Source of the DNA: Doryteuthis pealeii | Lineage: Eukaryota > Mollusca > Cephalopoda > Myopsida > Loliginidae | NCBI GenBank assembly: GCA_023376005.1 | Contig: CM042141.1 | Coordinates: 96,572,092-96,636,091, forward strand | Direction of reading: 5' to 3' | DNA length: 64,000 nt | Shown here: positions 62,338 to 64,000 of the stretch, one piece after another | How the letters are laid out: each line of letters starts with the position of its first letter | Numbering within the stretch: position 1 is the first letter of the stretch | Notes under the pieces: generated by a model | Database searches by the model: none | What the model saw: the letters and a program-made list of their open reading frames with translations, nothing else | Told to the model about the DNA's origin: nothing | Translations under genes and position numbers: made by a program

Positions 62338-62995
62338 TCAGTGCTTCTTAAACTGATGTGGCCTACCTGCAAGATATATTTTTTCCAATATGCCACGTAT
62401 CCGTACCATATTTATACCATATTATTATTTGTTTATGATCCTAGAAAATATTGTTTGAATATTTGTAGTGATGTTAATTTATACCAGAAAAATCTAATTA
62501 ACACAAAAAGTTGACACAATTTTTTAGATACATTTTTTAAACAAGTATAACAGTATTAAAATATTACAAAAATACTGGCAGGATATTTTTTTCCAATATG
62601 CCACGTATCGGTACCATATTTATACCATATTATTATCTATGATCCTAGAAAATATTGTTTGACTATTCGTAGTGATGTAGATTTATACCAGAAACATATA
62701 ATGAATATAAAAAAAAGTTGACACAATATTTTATATACATTTTTTAAACAAGTATTACAGTATTACAAAAATACTGACAGGATATTTTCCCAATGTGCCA
62801 CAGACCGGTACCATATTTATGCCATATTATTATCATTTCTTTATAATCCTAGAAAATATTGTTTGAATATTAGTATATTAATTTATACCAGAAGAAAATA
62901 ATGAATATAATAAAAGGTGACACAATTTTTTAGATACATTTTTTAAACAACTAGTACAGTATTACAATATTACAAAAATACTGGCAGGATATTTT
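62338..62995. repeat. Tandem array of about 200-bp units behind a hAT-like end
   Basis: After CAGTGCTTCTTAAACTGATG (a hAT-type terminus like that at 10257), three units follow from about 62379, 62585 and 62785. Each has CCAATATGCCACGTATC, ACCATATTTATACCATATTA, ATCCTAGAAAATATTGTTTG, TTGACACAAT, ACATTTTTTAAACAA and ACAAAAATACTG(G/A)CAGGATA. Confidence 0.75.
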
Positions 62996-64000
62996 TTTAC
63001 ATTGGATAGCATACAAGTTTGTTTAATGAGGATTGATACTCTACATGACTCTTAAAAATACTAGAAATAATTACATTAGGTTGAAACTTAAATTCATTGG
63101 ATGTTTAATCAACTATTTTGTGTTTTTTTAATTTTTTAATTTTTTTTTTTAAAAGATGACATAATTAAAGGTTGTGTTGATAAAAACTTTGTCAATCAAA
63201 TAAACTTGATCTGGAATTAATTTGATCAAAATATTGTGAACTCAAAAATACAAAATGTAAAATTTAAAAAAAAATCACCTGCTGTTATTTTATCATTTAA
63301 TCTTTTGAAAATTGATTGTATTTGTTTTCTTTCTAATATTAAAGGATTTATTTTTCACTTTGTTTTTTTTTTATTGTCAAGCAGTCAAAAAATCGTGACA
63401 TGCCTCTATGTATGTATGGGTTTCATCCAATTTAACCTTCCCAATTGGGTATTTATCATAATTATTTGTGCATAAGATGCACTGTTTTTCAGCCAAAAGT
63501 TAGGGATGCGTAATATACATGATAACTATATAATTACCTTTTTTTATGCCTTATCATAATTAAGACAGGATGACTGAAAGTAAGTTATATCTATAGCACA
63601 AACTAATGTGTTTTATGCAGTTACATAGAAATATCTTATAACAGGAGGTAGAGTGAATTAACTTATAAGGCTACAGATTGAACACACAACCTCCAGGTTG
63701 TGAGTGGTGACTCTTGGTGAGCCTCCTGTCACCCCTGTTGGTTTGAGTGGTTTGGATAGTGAGGAGACATAAAACCTGTGTCAGTCTCTCTTGGGCGTGA
63801 ATTACTATTCTAAGCTGGGAGAACAATTTGTCCGTGGCAGCCTGATGATGCTTGTGGGAGAACAGAAGACCAGACGAATTTTTTTAAATTACTCAATGGA
63901 ATATGTGTTTCTTTATAATTTTGTTTCTCCTAATGTGAGCTTGTTTTTGCCACAAGCTTGTTGCATTTTTCTGGGAACATGTCCATATGTTTGCTCTAAA
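62996..64000. other. AT-rich intergenic end of the window
   Basis: No gene is supported. About 63660-63880 is less AT-rich and contains AACAGAAGACCAGACG, a short match to the 5205 repeat family. Confidence 0.4.

Noticed and set aside
63236..63475. A 79-codon hydrophobic frame
   Set aside because: It lies in very AT-rich sequence with Phe/Ile/Lys bias and no splice or repeat context, as expected by chance.

Overview
The window is AT-rich, repeat-dense animal DNA. Introns, tRNA- and 5S-derived SINEs, Ty3-type and non-LTR retroelements, mariner, hAT and Helitron-like pieces, and very sparse host coding sequence all point to a lophotrochozoan, most plausibly a mollusc and perhaps a cephalopod. 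That placement is inference. No prokaryotic or CRISPR-like features were seen.

Host genes. One gene can be assembled end to end on the + strand: an orthologue of TMEM101, an eight-pass membrane protein. It has three coding exons (29082-29203, 35487-35664, 55622-56095) with matching phases and GT/AG introns, and encodes 257 residues. A second host gene shows only one convincing exon on the - strand (18761-18915), which I cannot name.

Layout. 1-29081 is intergenic or belongs to the unnamed - strand gene. It holds a non-LTR endonuclease-end fragment, tRNA-SINEs (family A), a second SINE family (B), a 5S-derived SINE, a hAT element, a Helitron-like cluster, CR1- and RTE-like 3' fragments, a 600-bp repeat family (family C) and Penelope-like debris. 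Intron 1 (29204-35486) holds family C copies, a LINE end, a mariner foldback and a 462-bp element with an intact hammerhead ribozyme core. Intron 2 (35665-55621) holds two large palindromes, one with two hammerhead cores, a small deleted Ty3-type element, and a three-layer nest: Helitron-like element, then a Ty3-type LTR element with identical LTRs, then a 6.8-kb Tx1-like LINE. Downstream of TMEM101 (56096-64000) are nested mariner and MITE insertions, SINEs and tandem arrays.

Most notable. (1) A retrozyme-like element at 34179-34640 has a 407-bp unit plus a 55-bp terminal repeat, an 11-bp target duplication and a complete hammerhead ribozyme. (2) A 176-bp-arm palindrome at 37431-37796 carries hammerhead cores on both strands. 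(3) The nest in TMEM101 intron 2 has each junction marked by a clean target duplication, which gives the order of insertion. All identifications come from reading the sequence; no searches were run.
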